Below are positions 12,806 through 24,765 of a stretch of DNA of 64,000 nucleotides, piece after piece. A model generated the notes under the pieces. That model had not been told where the DNA came from. It worked only from the letters and a program-made list of their open reading frames with translations, and made no database searches. Every line of letters starts with the position of its first letter. Within the stretch, counting starts at the first letter, position 1. Location: positions 17,288,573-17,352,572 of the forward strand of contig CM012953.1 in assembly GCA_000181795.3 (NCBI GenBank). The letters run 5' to 3'. The position numbers were made by a program, and so were the translations under genes. The stretch comes from Trichinella spiralis. Lineage: Eukaryota > Nematoda > Enoplea > Trichinellida > Trichinellidae.

Positions 12806-14605
12806 ATGGCATTTCTTTGCTGGCTGCAACAGTGTGGATTCCTGATAATATGTGGAATTTTGGGGATATTTACAAACTTAACATTAATTATACTCATTTG
12901 GAAAAAGCCTATGAAAAGTCGAGTCGATCAGCTTACTCTAGGTAAAATTCAAATTTCCGTATTTCATAAATAATACACTTCATAAGAATATATTGCCTAA
13001 TACGTAAAATCACTATAAATTGAATTTATTCATTTTTCATGCTTCTTTAATAAGCTAACAATAACATTCATTTTTTAAATTTTTTAAAAAAATATATTAT
13101 TTTATTGAATAATTGGTTTTATTATGTTGCAAGCTGCTCATTGTGTTGTTATTTAAATTTACATAAAATTCATAAATAAATTCCCATAAAAATTACATAA
13201 ACAATCTTAAGCTGTGAGCAGTTGTCTAAATCATTTAAAAAATATGCAATTATATGAATTTTTAAATACATCCGATACATCAAAATAACAAATAACATTA
13301 ATAAATTATTAATTTGCATAATTGCAAAAGTATCCATTCAGTGAATGTTTATTTATTTTATTTGATATGCATGCTTTTACATATTTTTTATTGAGCTTAC
13401 TATTTATTTTTGTTTGAAATAATGAGTAGCAGAAAATAATGATTTTTTAAACAAAAATATCCAAATGTGAAAGTTGTTTTTATTTAGAATTATTAAAATG
13501 GAAAGAGATTTTCTTTTATTTTAAATTATCATTAATACACAATGTAGTTAAATACAGGAATAGCCCGTTTAACGTTTTTTTTCAGGAGTGGAACAAGAGC
13601 GTTGAGCAGGTTATGGCAGTATAGAATGGTTTTCAATTATAACTTAAAAAATACGTTAATACAAACTCTACAATTAAATTTAAAAAGATAAGTTCAAAAA
13701 ACAAAAATAATTTGCTAAACATTTGCGTTAAATTGCTACATTTGTATAGCCGTTGAAAGAAAGTATTTTCTAATTATTTTTTTGCATTTTTAGGGTGTTC
13801 TGTAGGCTGTGGCGTACTGGCATTTTCCTGCTGCATAGAATTTGGTCGATTTCAACACTTTTACGGTGATGATAGCGAAACAACTGCATTGCATTGCTTG
13901 TTATGGAGCTTTCATCCAGTTACATATTCACTGGCAGACATTACAATTTCTTTGATGAATTTGTTCATGGCAATTGACTTTACTTTTGCAATAACAAATT
14001 TTGCGAGGTCTTTTACTAAAATCCGGCTCGTTAACAAAATCATGATATTGTTTTACATCTCAAGCTTTGTTTTAGACATTGGTGTTTGCTTTATTACGCT
14101 CGCTCTTTTTCCAGACAAATTAGTGCCAATATCTTGCACATATTCAGAAACATTGCCATTGTCATATCAGCTGTACCATTTCATCTTTTGTTCACTTTTG
14201 GGTATTATTACCATTATGATTTTTATAGCATCGATGTGGATTATAAAGAAGAAAAAATCTCACTGTACAGCAATTCGATTAATTCAAATCAAACGACAAC
14301 AGCAAATATCGAAAAGAATTTTGACAAACATTCTCTTTACATTACTTATTGAAAATGTTCCATTCACAGTTAGCATGTTTGCACTTTTTAATAATACGGC
14401 TGAATGGACAAGCAGTTGGTGGTTGTTGCAAGTTTTTCCAGTGCCAATATATCCAATTTATCAACTTTTGAAAGAAGATCGCATCCAAAAATGTATGAAA
14501 AATGTTTCGTTTTCATGCATAAAGAAAAAGAAGATGCAAGTACAACCAGAATATATGCCACCAAACAGCAAAGTAAATCCAACATGCATTTCTCACTTTA
14601 GCTGA
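12806..14605 (+). CDS. Seven-transmembrane serpentine receptor, paralog 1
   Basis: Exon 1 is 12806-12941 and exon 2 is 13794-14605, with a phase-1 intron of 852 bp; 948 nt, 315 residues. Seven hydrophobic helices can be seen: FLIICGILGIFTNLTLIILI in exon 1; then a short Cys-rich helix, a helix after LLWSFHPVTYSLAD, IMILFYISSFVLDIGVCF, a helix around FIFCSLLGIITIMIFIA, the ILFTLLIENVPFTVSM region and the WWLLQVFPVPIYPIY region. Helix 5 is followed by a basic loop (IKKKKSH...). The tail is short and basic. The conserved cysteine pair may be LHC in helix 3 and SCTY in the loop before helix 5. It is a rhodopsin-like nematode chemoreceptor-type GPCR by topology; subfamily and ligand unknown. A paralog lies at 19151. 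Confidence 0.8.
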
Positions 14606-15039
14606 ATTTGCAGAAATTTTTTAATTCCTTTGTCTTAAATTAATGCGTACTGTTGTAGAAAATTGTTTTCAACAATTTAAAATTTTGATTTTCAAATATA
14701 TGCAATATTAAACTGAAATGATAATAGTAATAAAGAAATAAAGAAGCAAAGAAAAGAAATGCAAATGTTAACAATGGATTAACTGAAGCTCTAGAAGAGT
14801 GTGATGTTTTGTCACAAGCATTTGTGCGCCATTTGAGTGTGATTAATAATCTTCTGTCAACATCAACAAAAGGCATTGATGCTACATGGAAATCACAAGT
14901 TAATCTTCAATTATTGGTAAAATGAAAAGTGAAAACGAAATGTTGTTGCAAAATGTTTATTTAAAATGGAATTTAAAACCGTCAATTTCATTTTCGGTTG
15001 GTCTTGCGTTTGAGTTCAGTGCTTTGCGTTCGAGAGTTA
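14606..15039. other. Receptor 3' flank and start of MULE fossil
   Basis: Short AT-rich segment. From about 14990 the sequence becomes GC-richer where the MULE fossil begins. No intact gene seen. Confidence 0.4.
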
Positions 15040-16190
15040 TTACTGATGGAAGGAAACGATGAAATCCAGTTCGTATCGACCCAAAGGAGCCAACAGAAAT
15101 TACTATATAGAGGACGGTGCTACACCTTGAGCGCACAAATCGCAATGACAAATGTTGGATATGCGCATGGGATGGTGGTCCACTTAACGACCAGTAAGAG
15201 AACGAGGTCGAAATTTTACCCAAACTGGACCAAACCGTACAATAGCCGGGCTCACTGTCGAGCAGACAACAAAACATCTGGTGCGCAGTTTTTAATGTAT
15301 CATTAGCCGACCAATAATATATTAATTTTTGCCACCGAGGCTGGTGTGAAGCTGATAGCTCGGAATAAGTGCTGGTGCGGGGATGGGACCTTCAAGATTG
15401 TCTCATTCTGGTACCAGCAGTTGTTCACTCCTCATTTGTTCATGTTACCCGTCGTATATTGTTTGACTGTTAAGAAAGATCTGCGCTCGAATAGCCGGAT
15501 ATTTGAAGTGCTCCATTCCAAAACGGAAGAACTTGGCATCCAACTTGCTCCGACGAAATTTGTTTGTGATTTCGAAACAGCCTTGATCCCGGCCAATCAA
15601 GGCAACTACTATCTGTCGTAATTATTTCCAGTTGTAGTTGTTAAAATGCAAACGAAAATATTACTGTACATACACCCAACTCACCTGATTTTCATAAACT
15701 GATAACCTAATATCGTAACTGAATTTGAATAACTAACTTATTTCTGTCCACGCGCGCACGCCGCATGATCAATCGGTCTCTAACTATTCGTTCGCTGTAC
15801 TACAGTTTTAGCTGAATAAAGCTATATCATACGCAACACTATTCAAACACCTGGGTGCAAGGTTGCTTCTTCCACTTTTTCCAAACTGTGTTTCGGCAGG
15901 TCGGCCGGCTTGGCTTAAGAAATGATTGCATTCATTCATAATCAGGAAATAAAAAAAAGTGAAAATGCTAATGGCATTTTGCCGGTGAACCTTGTACCCG
16001 CGGGTTTCGAAATCTTAAATCTCAAACGGAAGTTTTATTCGAGTATTTCCAGCGAGAGTAGCTTCCAGCTACTAAAATTCCGCTTTGGAATATCCATGGT
16101 GTGGCTTTGCGGACCAACAACCATCTGGAAGGTTGGCACAGTCGCAAGAACTACGGAGCACGTGAATAGGGATTCTATCAGTTTCTAAAA
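15040..16190 (+). pseudogene. Dead MULE (Mutator-like) transposase with FLYWCH-type N-terminus
   Basis: Translated pieces in shifting plus-strand frames match a MULE transposase in order: a FLYWCH-like zinc-finger region (FVSTQRSQQKLLYRG, then a Cys-x2-Cys-like stretch), the first catalytic segment CGDGTFKIV near 15372, FVCDFETAL near 15561, then after an insertion CFFHF near 15866, and the C-terminal RTNN-like motif with WH near 16110-16140. Frameshifts and stops separate the pieces, so it cannot make transposase. It lies between two paralogous receptor genes. Confidence 0.7.
15603..15857. mobile_element. 255-bp insertion inside the MULE fossil
   Basis: The MULE protein frame breaks after CAAGG (15598-15602) and resumes exactly after a second CAAGG (15858-15862), giving a 5-bp direct repeat around a 255-bp non-coding insert. 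The insert contains a polyadenylation-like GAATAAAGC. It is probably a solo LTR or MITE, but the terminal bases are not a clean TG...CA, so the class is unsure. Confidence 0.5.
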
Positions 16191-19150
16191 CTGAATATTG
16201 ATTAACAGGGTAAAAATTGAGACGGTGGTGCGGCAAATAGATGATAGCTATACGCGGCGAAGGGGCTCCTAGCTAAGTTAGCTTACCGAATCCAGCAGAG
16301 ACTACATCGTAATGAAATTAGTATAGGACACATTTTAAGATCTACATCTTATCATACTCTTGCACCTGTACAATTATAGCACCTCTGCACTATTTATTAT
16401 TGTTGTATATATTTTATTCATTATTATTGTATAGTTTCATCTTTGTCCATTGTATATATTATAATGTAGTTCAGATTTGTTTGTTGTTGATTATTGGTTG
16501 CTGTCAATTTCTTATTGATTGTTGGTTATGTTGTAACATGAAGCTGTATGCTATATATATACCTCATTCGGAAGCGCTTGTAGCAAAAAGCGGAAAATGT
16601 TTTTGTGCAAAACAGTCTGAAATGAAGAAATAAAATTACAGAAGCAAGTTATGATGAGAACAACTGAATGTAAAACTGAAGAATCATTTATGTTATATAC
16701 TACTATGGCCACTTATTTAAAGCCATATTCAAATACTGCAAGACATCTTTTTAAATTCTGTTCTTTAAAATGTACGCAAAAAGAGTGAGCAAATGTGAAA
16801 AGTTAAATATTGGTCATATGCATTTTTGCTTTGTTATTTTTATACTTCCTTTACCGCAATAAAAGTTAGCTAACACTATTACATTGAGTGTTAAAAACGG
16901 TGTTTCAAGAAATGGAAAATGTTATTATTCGTGTCCGTATAAGATAATTTAACAGTAATAAACCCCATATTTGAAAAAACGTATATAAACAATCACCCAA
17001 TCATTGACCTAAGCTGAATAGCTGATCAAATGGCAAAAGTTATTCGCCGAGTCACTTAGCCAATTACTGATCAATTGCGTGCAACCTATCAGAGAAGAGT
17101 CAATCACAAAAAGGGGATGGATTTTGGGGAAAATGGGTTGCAGATGAGTTCAGAATAGCCTTGGTCTGAGTAGTGGCTAATGTTATGAGGTGTGTTGATC
17201 TACAAATAAAGTTACGTTATTCACTTATGCATTGCTTTGTCGATTGATCAGTGCTACATGCATATCTACTGAAAAAGGTGAAACGGAAATTGAAATTTTC
17301 TAGTGATAATAATATCCGCAACTTGGTTTGTATTCTGTAAGCAATCTATAAAAAGTAATTATTATATGTATTATGCTTGCTTAATTTCATTTTCAATAAT
17401 TCAACTGGAATGTTGAAGATACTTGTTAGATTGTCAAGATTATTAATTTATTATTTTAAATTTGAACTTGTAATGGGTACGATTGCTTAAACAATCAAAA
17501 AGAGATTAAGGTGGAAAGAAAGAAAATGGGGCTTGTATCTGCCTGTGAATAAACGTTATAAACCAATGATGTGCCTAGCATGGATGATAAGAGCTAATCG
17601 CAACATCGGGTGTTACAAACTTATTTATTTAAGAAAAACGATTTTTGAAGTAATAATTTAATCTGATTTTCACAATTTTCAAATTTTCACAATTTTCAAA
17701 GTTCAATGTTTTCACTGAGATGCAGATGTCTTGTAAAATTTATAATTTTGCTTTATTTCACATAACAAGAAAGTTGCATTTAAAAATATTTCACTTTTGC
17801 ATTTCCAAAAAGCAGAATTATTGTTCAGACTAATGTATAAAATAGTAATATAGAACTTGGCGTCATTTTATATTTTTTTACTAAAACAAATTTTTTTAAT
17901 TAGTAATTTTTCTTTTACCTTTTTTAAAAAATCTGTATCATCCGGTCTTCTGTTGTTGTTACAGATTTGTACTTTAGCCCTTTGCTAGTTTTATATTATT
18001 ACTATTATTTTTTGTTAATGTCTTCTAGCAGCAGTTGCTCAACGAGTTAATTTAATGATTTATGATTCTGTCAGCTTAGCATTGTTTAAAAAGTTATTAT
18101 TTTACTTATTTCTTTTATATCATTTAATTTTCTTTGATTTAATAAAATTTAAGATTTTATCCATTTTTATTTACATATTTTACGGTTTTGTTGGCATTTT
18201 TTTATTAAAAGAAAAACAACTTGTAATTTCTAATTGGAAAATGGAAAAATCACCATTATAAAAATTGATAAACGGCATTTAAACAACAGCTGAAATTTAA
18301 TAATAATAATAATGATAATAATAAAAGAAATGTTGAAATTATAAAGTAACTTTACTTTTCTAATTCCATTTCAAAGATTAATCTGATTAACGCATTGAGT
18401 TTTTATTAATTTTAATTGAAATTCAAGTAGCTTATAAAGCATCAAAAAACATTGAAGAATTTTTAAATTACAAATGCAATATTTCACCTAAAGATCTTTT
18501 TTCAATTAAAATAATGTTCACCTAACATAACGTTAATGCAAAAATTATTACTAATAGGAAATACAGTAATTTTGAAAACTGAAAAATCTAAATAGGAGGG
18601 AAAATAATCAATGATCTGTCTCAACTTTACAATTACATTTTCACTGCTTTTTCTACAAAATAAATTATATAAAAATTTTAAAATCAACTGACAGGAAATA
18701 ATCAGCATGATAAAAAATTTTTTTAACAATGAAAATAATATTAAAATTATAATGAAAAAATGATTAATGATTTTTTAAATTAAAAACCAAAAATATCTAT
18801 TTTTTATTAAAACATAAACATAAAGCAAATATTAAACAGCTGAAAATTTTCTGTTTGAATTCATAATAATGAAGTGCATAGGAATAATGTCTTTCACAAC
18901 TTACATGTTTTTGCATAATTTAAATAACGTTACATGTAATTTAAGTTATTGCATTTTATTTTGCAAGTATTTCTTCAACAATAAAGTAAAATAATTATTA
19001 AACGTGATTCATTGCTAAAGGTTAATAATTTGAATTTTATTTCTTTTTTTGATGATTGTTTGTAAAATCGACAAAATAATTGGACACAGCAATACGGTAG
19101 CAATTTTTAGAAAGAAATAGTGACCACCAAAGTAAAGGGTAATTTCTGAA
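16191..19150. other. AT-rich intergenic region between receptor paralogs
   Basis: Long low-GC stretch with scattered short hydrophobic open frames that have no homology I recognise. No RNA gene and no full receptor exon was found. A TAA/TAATGA microsatellite occurs near 18300-18325. Confidence 0.5.
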
Positions 19151-20372
19151 ATGAAAAAATCCATAGAATTACCACTCAGCGTTCAGATGCTATTTTTTGC
19201 AAGCCTTGGATTTTGTTTACATTTAATTTTATTAATATTTATGATTTGGAAGCAAAAGAAAGCAAAAATAGAAAAATTAATAATTGGTAAGTGTTATTTT
19301 AAAACTTGTGATTTCTATTCATCTGCTTGTGCATTGTTTTCATTTCAGATTTTGAAATCTTGATGTGATACTTTGACTTCAAAATTATAATTATTAAAAT
19401 TGTTAAATGTTATCGTTTGAAAATAATGCAAAATTAAAATGTTCAAATTGACAAACTTTTAATACTTTTACATGCATTTCATTTTTCATGTCATATATAT
19501 ATTACTGTTGAAAATCAACCAAGAAATAAATATAGTTATGAATTAATGGAAAATAGAATGAAAACAAATTTACTTATTCTATCATTATTAAAGCATATAT
19601 TTCAGGCTGTTCTACTGGTTACTTACTTCTGAGTTTGGGTTATATCGTAGAATATAGCAGAAATGTTTGGAATTATTCTGACAATTCCAGCGTATCATTT
19701 TCGTACTGCTTACTTTGGTCATTTCATCCGTTCATTTATTCATTGTCTGATTTAGCTATATGCGAATCAAATTTATTTCTCGTAATTGATATAACAGTTG
19801 CGTTGGCTTCTTCAAAATCTCTTCATGTATACAATAAGAATCTTTTCATCAAAATGATAATCATTTATACGGTAACATTTCTAGCTGACGTTACCGTTCT
19901 CAGTGTATCAGCTGTAAACAATGCTGACATGTTTTTCAACACATCTTGCACATATGCATCATTTTTACCATATTTTTATCAATGTTTTCACATTATACTT
20001 CTTTGTTTGCTAAATTTCTTAGCAGTTTTAATTATTTTAATTGATATTGCTCTTTTGCTTTGGCACAAAAGGCACAAAACCGAAGTGCAATTGGTGAAAC
20101 ACAAACGCGACATTGTAATTTTGAAACGTCTGTCTGTTAATTTTCTGTTCACGCTGGCAATTCAAAGTTTTCCATTGACGATGAGCCTTCTGGCCTCTTG
20201 CGATGTTCTTATCATCAATATTAATAGCTTATGGTTGTTTCAAGTGATTTGCATATCTGCTCACGCAATATTCAGAGTAATTCGAAAAACAACGCATCAA
20301 GGAAATTTTCAATGCTTTGTCGAAAATCGTCCAAATCGGAAAATTGCACCACTTCAAGCAGACGATAAATAA
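19151..20372 (+). CDS. Seven-transmembrane serpentine receptor, paralog 2
   Basis: Exon 1 is 19151-19286 and exon 2 is 19606-20372; 903 nt, 300 residues. Exon 1 is 136 nt and ends in phase 1, exactly as in the receptor at 12806, and exon 2 again starts with a GCS motif. Shared signatures are CLLWSFHP, YSL(A/S)D and SCTY. Seven hydrophobic segments are visible, including MLFFASLGFCLHLILLIFMI, the helix after FIYSLSDLA, MIIIYTVTFLADVTVLSV, IILLCLLNFLAVLIILIDIA, the LFTLAIQSFPLTMSLL region and a weaker final one. The loop after helix 5 is basic (LWHKRHK). The tail carries several Lys/Arg. Same family as paralog 1, so the pair arose by tandem duplication. Ligand unknown. Confidence 0.8.
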
Positions 20373-21889
20373 TTCCTCTGCTAAGAACAACTCAGCGACT
20401 GAATAAACACGATGTAAAAACAAGCAAACAAGAAAAATTTTATTTTCGTTCCTTTTTCTTTACAAATGTTATTATACTTATGAAAAATTAAATTTACATT
20501 TAAAATGGTCAATCTTTTTGAGTGCAATAAAAAAATATTTTTCTGAATAATCATAAATTTACTGACTGCGTAATATTGTTGTAATCTATTTCAAAATCTC
20601 ACATTTTTAATATATGTTTTTTAATACTATGAATAATATCAATTAGACAATTAAAATAATTCAAACTTTTTACTGTAGTATTGAAATAAAAGTGAAAAAT
20701 TTTTTAAATGGAAACAGATTTGAGGAAAAAGAATTTTCAACAAAAAGTTTGACAATTACAATTGAGTTGCTTTGGAAATTCAACCGTGCATTTAATAATT
20801 CAAGCAGAACTTGTGTTAACAATATTCATTTTTCTACTTGATAATCAATTTAAATGTTAACATTCTAGAAAAAGTTTTTTAAAAGTATTTATTTCATGTT
20901 TGAATAAAATATTTTAATACATTTGAGCATTTTTTAAATGTAAATTAATAAAATACATATAAAATTACGACATTTGCAAACTGGCGAAATGTTTTAAAAT
21001 CGAACTCTTGATCGGTGAAATGCAATGATATAGCGGCAAAATTATTCATAAAATCGTATGTAAATGTTTATCATTTTTAATTTCGGTTTAATTTGATAAA
21101 AATTTAATATAATTGTTGTTGTCAATTTAATTTAATTTTTACTAAGTCGCATAACTTCAAATGTAGTTATTATGCCAATTGATCACAACTCACGGACTGC
21201 TGAAAATGATCACATCTAACAATGCACTCCATCCAATTCACCTCGTAAGAGTTCCAACAATTTTTCAATAGAGGAAGTGAATTTCAGTACACTACCATTA
21301 TCCCATTTCATCCGGCATCCAAAGAGGAACGAATGATCTGAGTGACAAAAGATGCATTGCGAGAAATTATTCTATGAGAGGTGGAAACAACGGCTGGCAA
21401 ATTTCCTGTTCTCGCGATAGCTGACGTTTTGTGTATCAATCGAAAAAAGCCCAGCCGAAGCGTCGGTTGCGTACGATCCTCGATTGCATGCACCCTGACC
21501 TTGCAGAATAATTAGTCAGAGGCAAAATCGACTTAACGGAGGCAAAAAAACAAAAGATATGCAAAATTTTCCAGGGGAAGATCTGGTTTTTGCAAGGAAT
21601 TATGCGTCTTGTCCCATCTGGAGTCCCGCATCGGTTGGGATATCAAGCAGTGTGCCAACCCCAAAGATAAAAACGATATGCTTCATGAGTGTCTGTCAGT
21701 GCTCTCAAACCTTCTTGATGTTTGTTTAAGAGTCACTGTTATTAGCTGAATATGCGACAAAAAGAGTCAGTTCTTTATGGCAGGTTTAAAAACTGGATGA
21801 GCGATATCTATTATGCACCTATTCATTGCTATAAATAATTAGTTGTGATTGCCACTTTTGCATTTTACCATACATATTGACCATTTGAC
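20373..21889. other. AT-rich flank leading into piggyBac fossil
   Basis: No intact gene. From about 21200 the sequence becomes GC-richer and may be the decayed N-terminal part of the piggyBac copy that follows, but I could not align it. Confidence 0.4.
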
Positions 21890-22640
21890 CATTTGACCAG
21901 GAAAGTACGGTGTGAAGATCAACTGGATATGTGACGCGGAGTATGGTTATGCTCTGAAAGGTTTGTTATATATTAGCAGAAGTAGTGAAGAAGCCCAAAT
22001 TGGTCTAGCAAGCACCAAAGTTGGGCAATTGGCACAGCCATTTGTGAACTTTTAACAGAAACATTTATATGGACTGTTATTTTACATCATATTCCACTGT
22101 GAAACATCTTTTTGAGCAGGATCTTACAGCTATTGGTACAGGGATTGCACATCGCCGTGATGTTCTAGCATGTTTGCATAAAGCAGCACCACGTGATCTT
22201 TTACTCTACATTAGCTGTTTGTGAGCACAACAAAAAAATAACGATGATCAATTACGTGCCAAGGAAAAACAGCAATAATGTTCTTCTGTTGACTTCATGC
22301 CACGCAAAGTTGAAAGTAGACAACCAGCAAGGTTTCAAAAGACCAAACATTATAAATGACTATAATCTTGGCAAAGGATGAGTGGATAACAGGGATGCAA
22401 GAATAGAAGATTTTTGCTGTAAAAGAAAGGCCAACAGATACACCATGCTGATGTTGTACTTCATTGTTGAGGTTTGCATCAACAACGCATTCTTACTGAT
22501 AAGACATAAGCAAAGTTATCAGAAAAAAAAGAAGCGTTTTATGAAGAGCTTTCAGCTGGTCAAACACATCGAAATGAGGTATCAAAATCAAAAATCTGTG
22601 CACAAACTAAACATGCCTTCATCCACTACAGACGGCCCCA
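21890..22640 (+). pseudogene. Dead piggyBac-type transposase
   Basis: Plus-strand pieces follow the order of a piggyBac transposase (DDE_Tnp_1_7): KYGVKINWICDAEYGYALKG near 21903, a stretch equivalent to the MDxYFTS segment near 22070 across a frameshift, the VPRKNSNNVLLLTS segment near 22256, NIINDYNLGKG near 22350, and a C-terminal helix region (KRKANRYTMLMLYFIVEVCI) near 22425. Stops between 21975 and 22195 and an in-frame TGA at 22379 disable it. The DNG/DYN-type motif is still readable. A piggyBac-like foldback element lies 3 kb downstream. Confidence 0.75.
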
Positions 22641-22893
22641 AAATCATAAATGTTACAGATATCAGTTATAAAACGATAAAATCCATCAAAATGCCGAGAG
22701 CAAGGACGTCGAATATCAACGTAAAACCGCTGCCATTCATGTAAAAAAATATATATGTAGCAGCCATAAAATCACTAAAATATCGTGTAGCGCTTGCATT
22801 GAATAAAATAAATAATCTATTTGTGGAATTATCATTAATTCTTGAAAAAATAATCATTATGTAAAGGGACTAAACAGGACGAAACTTCTAGTG

Positions 22894-23193
22894 CAGTGGT
22901 TCTCATACTTTTCTGGGCTGCGACCCAGTTTCGAAAACAGTAATTTTTCGCGACCCACCTGCTTGCAATGCATATTTTAAAAGACAAGAGGAGTTAAATA
23001 AAAAATATTAGTTTAATACTTTAAATTTTTTAATGAACAAGCCTAATTAAAATGTTCACCCAACAATATTCGATTAGTAAAACTCTCTTAACAAAAATAA
23101 AGACTACTCCCATACTTTAATATTTTACACGACCCACCCAATAACTGCTCACGACCTACTGGTGGGTCGCGACCAACACTTTGAAAACCACTG
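22894..23193. mobile_element. 300-bp hAT-type MITE
   Basis: Left terminus CAGTGGTTCTCATACTTTTC and right terminus ending in TTTGAAAACCACTG form terminal inverted repeats of about 30 bp with mismatches, with inner GCGACCC / GGGTCGC blocks. Flanking 8-bp repeats TTCTAGTG (22886-22893) and TTCTAGCG (23194-23201) differ at one base, the target-site length of hAT elements. There is no coding capacity. Confidence 0.88.
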
Positions 23194-23201
23194 TTCTAGC
23201 G

Positions 23202-23985
23202 TCTACATATGTAGACTGGGGCCCGGATGAGGGTTAATTCATGCTGTTGCATGGTGTGGAATAAGCGCTTGTTCTTATAAGAGATGTTCTCAATGGCGTG
23301 AGCACAACTTGAATTTAAATTCTACATCGTACAAAAGTGAAAGAAATTTCAAAAAATATTGTCATGATGACTGTTCGTGGTTTGTGCCAAAATGTTCATA
23401 AGTTATGTAAAAATACATGCTATTTCATAAAGATCATTTTTCTCTTTTTAGTGTATAGTAAAACCAATTATATGAAACAAATAATACAAACAGCATTGTT
23501 TTGCTTTATGCTGCAAGTGAAGCAATTTTTACAATTGGTGCTGTTGCGCCCAATGTTACTATTTTGTTTGTTTGTTGCATTTGAAATTCTTTTAATACTG
23601 CGAAAGTAAAGATACTGCACGTTTGTTCACACGAATTTTGTTCAACTTTACACTTTATCCACAAATTCACATATTACTTGCTATTACTGTTATATTTGCT
23701 AAAGGCAGAATTATACAGTTTGTAAATTGACAGGAAAAACATTTGTCATGTAATGTTTGCAACTGCTGTATTACAATTTATTGATTTTAAAGCCAAAGGA
23801 ACACTTGTTGAATAGCTGTAGTTAATAACACGTCAATGAAATGAGAAAAAATAATTTATTCAAGAAAAATGTTTACAGAAAAATTATAGGCTTGCATAAC
23901 ATTTGTGTTTATACAGGAGAAAGTTTTTCATTTATAAGCACAGCAACTTCAGTTGTGGATTGTCCAATTCTGATTATCTACTACC
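23202..23985. other. Upstream flank of Tyr-rich gene
   Basis: AT-rich with short hydrophobic frames only. Its last part probably holds the promoter of the next gene: TTTATAAG at about 23931-23938, some 50 bp before its ATG. Confidence 0.45.
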
Positions 23986-24765
23986 ATGGCAGTGTGCTCT
24001 AGTCGACTTTTGAATTTCTTCATTTTATTATTGGCTTGCACAACTGTTCTCGTGTTGTGCAGTAATGAAGAAACTCCAGAAATTGAACCAAAGGAAAGTC
24101 CAGTAAATTCCACAGAAGTTGCTGCCGCTGATGTTCAAACGACAGCAACACCTCCTGTTAAAAAAAAGAAACGAGTATCTTTTAGTTCAGCTGTAAAAAT
24201 GGCCAACATACCAGACAAAGAATCAGTAAATGAGTTTACATTAAAAGAAAGCATAACTGAAGCTGAACCTGAAGACCTGAAAGCTCCAGCAGAAATATCT
24301 ACCAATTTTACAAAGAAAAGCTATGACATTCCCACCGATTTTGATTCTCCAAGGCCAAGTCCATTAGTGCCGCCGAAGCAATCGCAATACTACCCGTCTT
24401 ATACTCCTTCTTACACTCCGTCTTACCGTCCATCTTATACTCCATCTTACAGTTCGTCTTATAGGCCGTCTTACAGTCCATCTTACACTTCGTCTTACAC
24501 TCAAAAATCACATTCTTCTTCATATTTATCTGGCTACGGACAAAATACTAGACCTTCTTATCCTTCATATTCTGCTAATAGACCATCAGTATCAACTTAT
24601 TCTCCTTCCAGTTATGCTTCAAGCTATTTGCCTAAAAGCTTTCAGTATAAACCTTCGCAAAATTTATACAGTCGAAGTTCACTTTTAGGACAGAATTCAT
24701 ACATAGCAAGTTACGAGAGCCACAGAAGCTATGGTAGCTCATCTTCTCCCTTGAGGCGTTACTGA
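23986..24765 (+). CDS. Secreted Tyr/Ser/Pro-repeat protein
   Basis: Single exon, 259 residues, starting at an ATG just downstream of a TATA-like element. Residues 1-26 are a signal peptide (LLNFFILLLACTTVLVLCS). Residues 55-84 hold PPVKKKKRVSFSSAV and IPDKESVNEF, also found in altered form in the gene at 27734. Residues 134-250 are built of PSY/SSY units (about ten in a row around 137-171), giving a tyrosine-, serine- and proline-rich protein with no cysteine in the repeat. Such sequences occur in secreted structural or adhesive proteins (cuticle, eggshell, byssal-like), where Tyr can be crosslinked; that role is inference. RVSF at 63-66 fits the PP1-docking consensus, odd for a secreted protein. 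AATAAA at 24868-24873 follows the stop. Confidence 0.85.
   Translation: MAVCSSRLLNFFILLLACTTVLVLCSNEETPEIEPKESPVNSTEVAAADVQTTATPPVKKKKRVSFSSAVKMANIPDKESVNEFTLKESITEAEPEDLKAPAEISTNFTKKSYDIPTDFDSPRPSPLVPPKQSQYYPSYTPSYTPSYRPSYTPSYSSSYRPSYSPSYTSSYTQKSHSSSYLSGYGQNTRPSYPSYSANRPSVSTYSPSSYASSYLPKSFQYKPSQNLYSRSSLLGQNSYIASYESHRSYGSSSSPLRRY

Noticed and set aside
17880-18262. Third receptor exon between the two 7TM genes
   Set aside because: Frame at 18055-18261 is hydrophobic but lacks the LLWSFHP and SCTY signatures and the 136-nt exon pattern.
24308-24523. Minus-strand Lys/Cys-rich frame (KCKMDCKTAYKT)
   Set aside because: Mirror image of the PSY repeat coding for Tyr and Ser; composition artefact.
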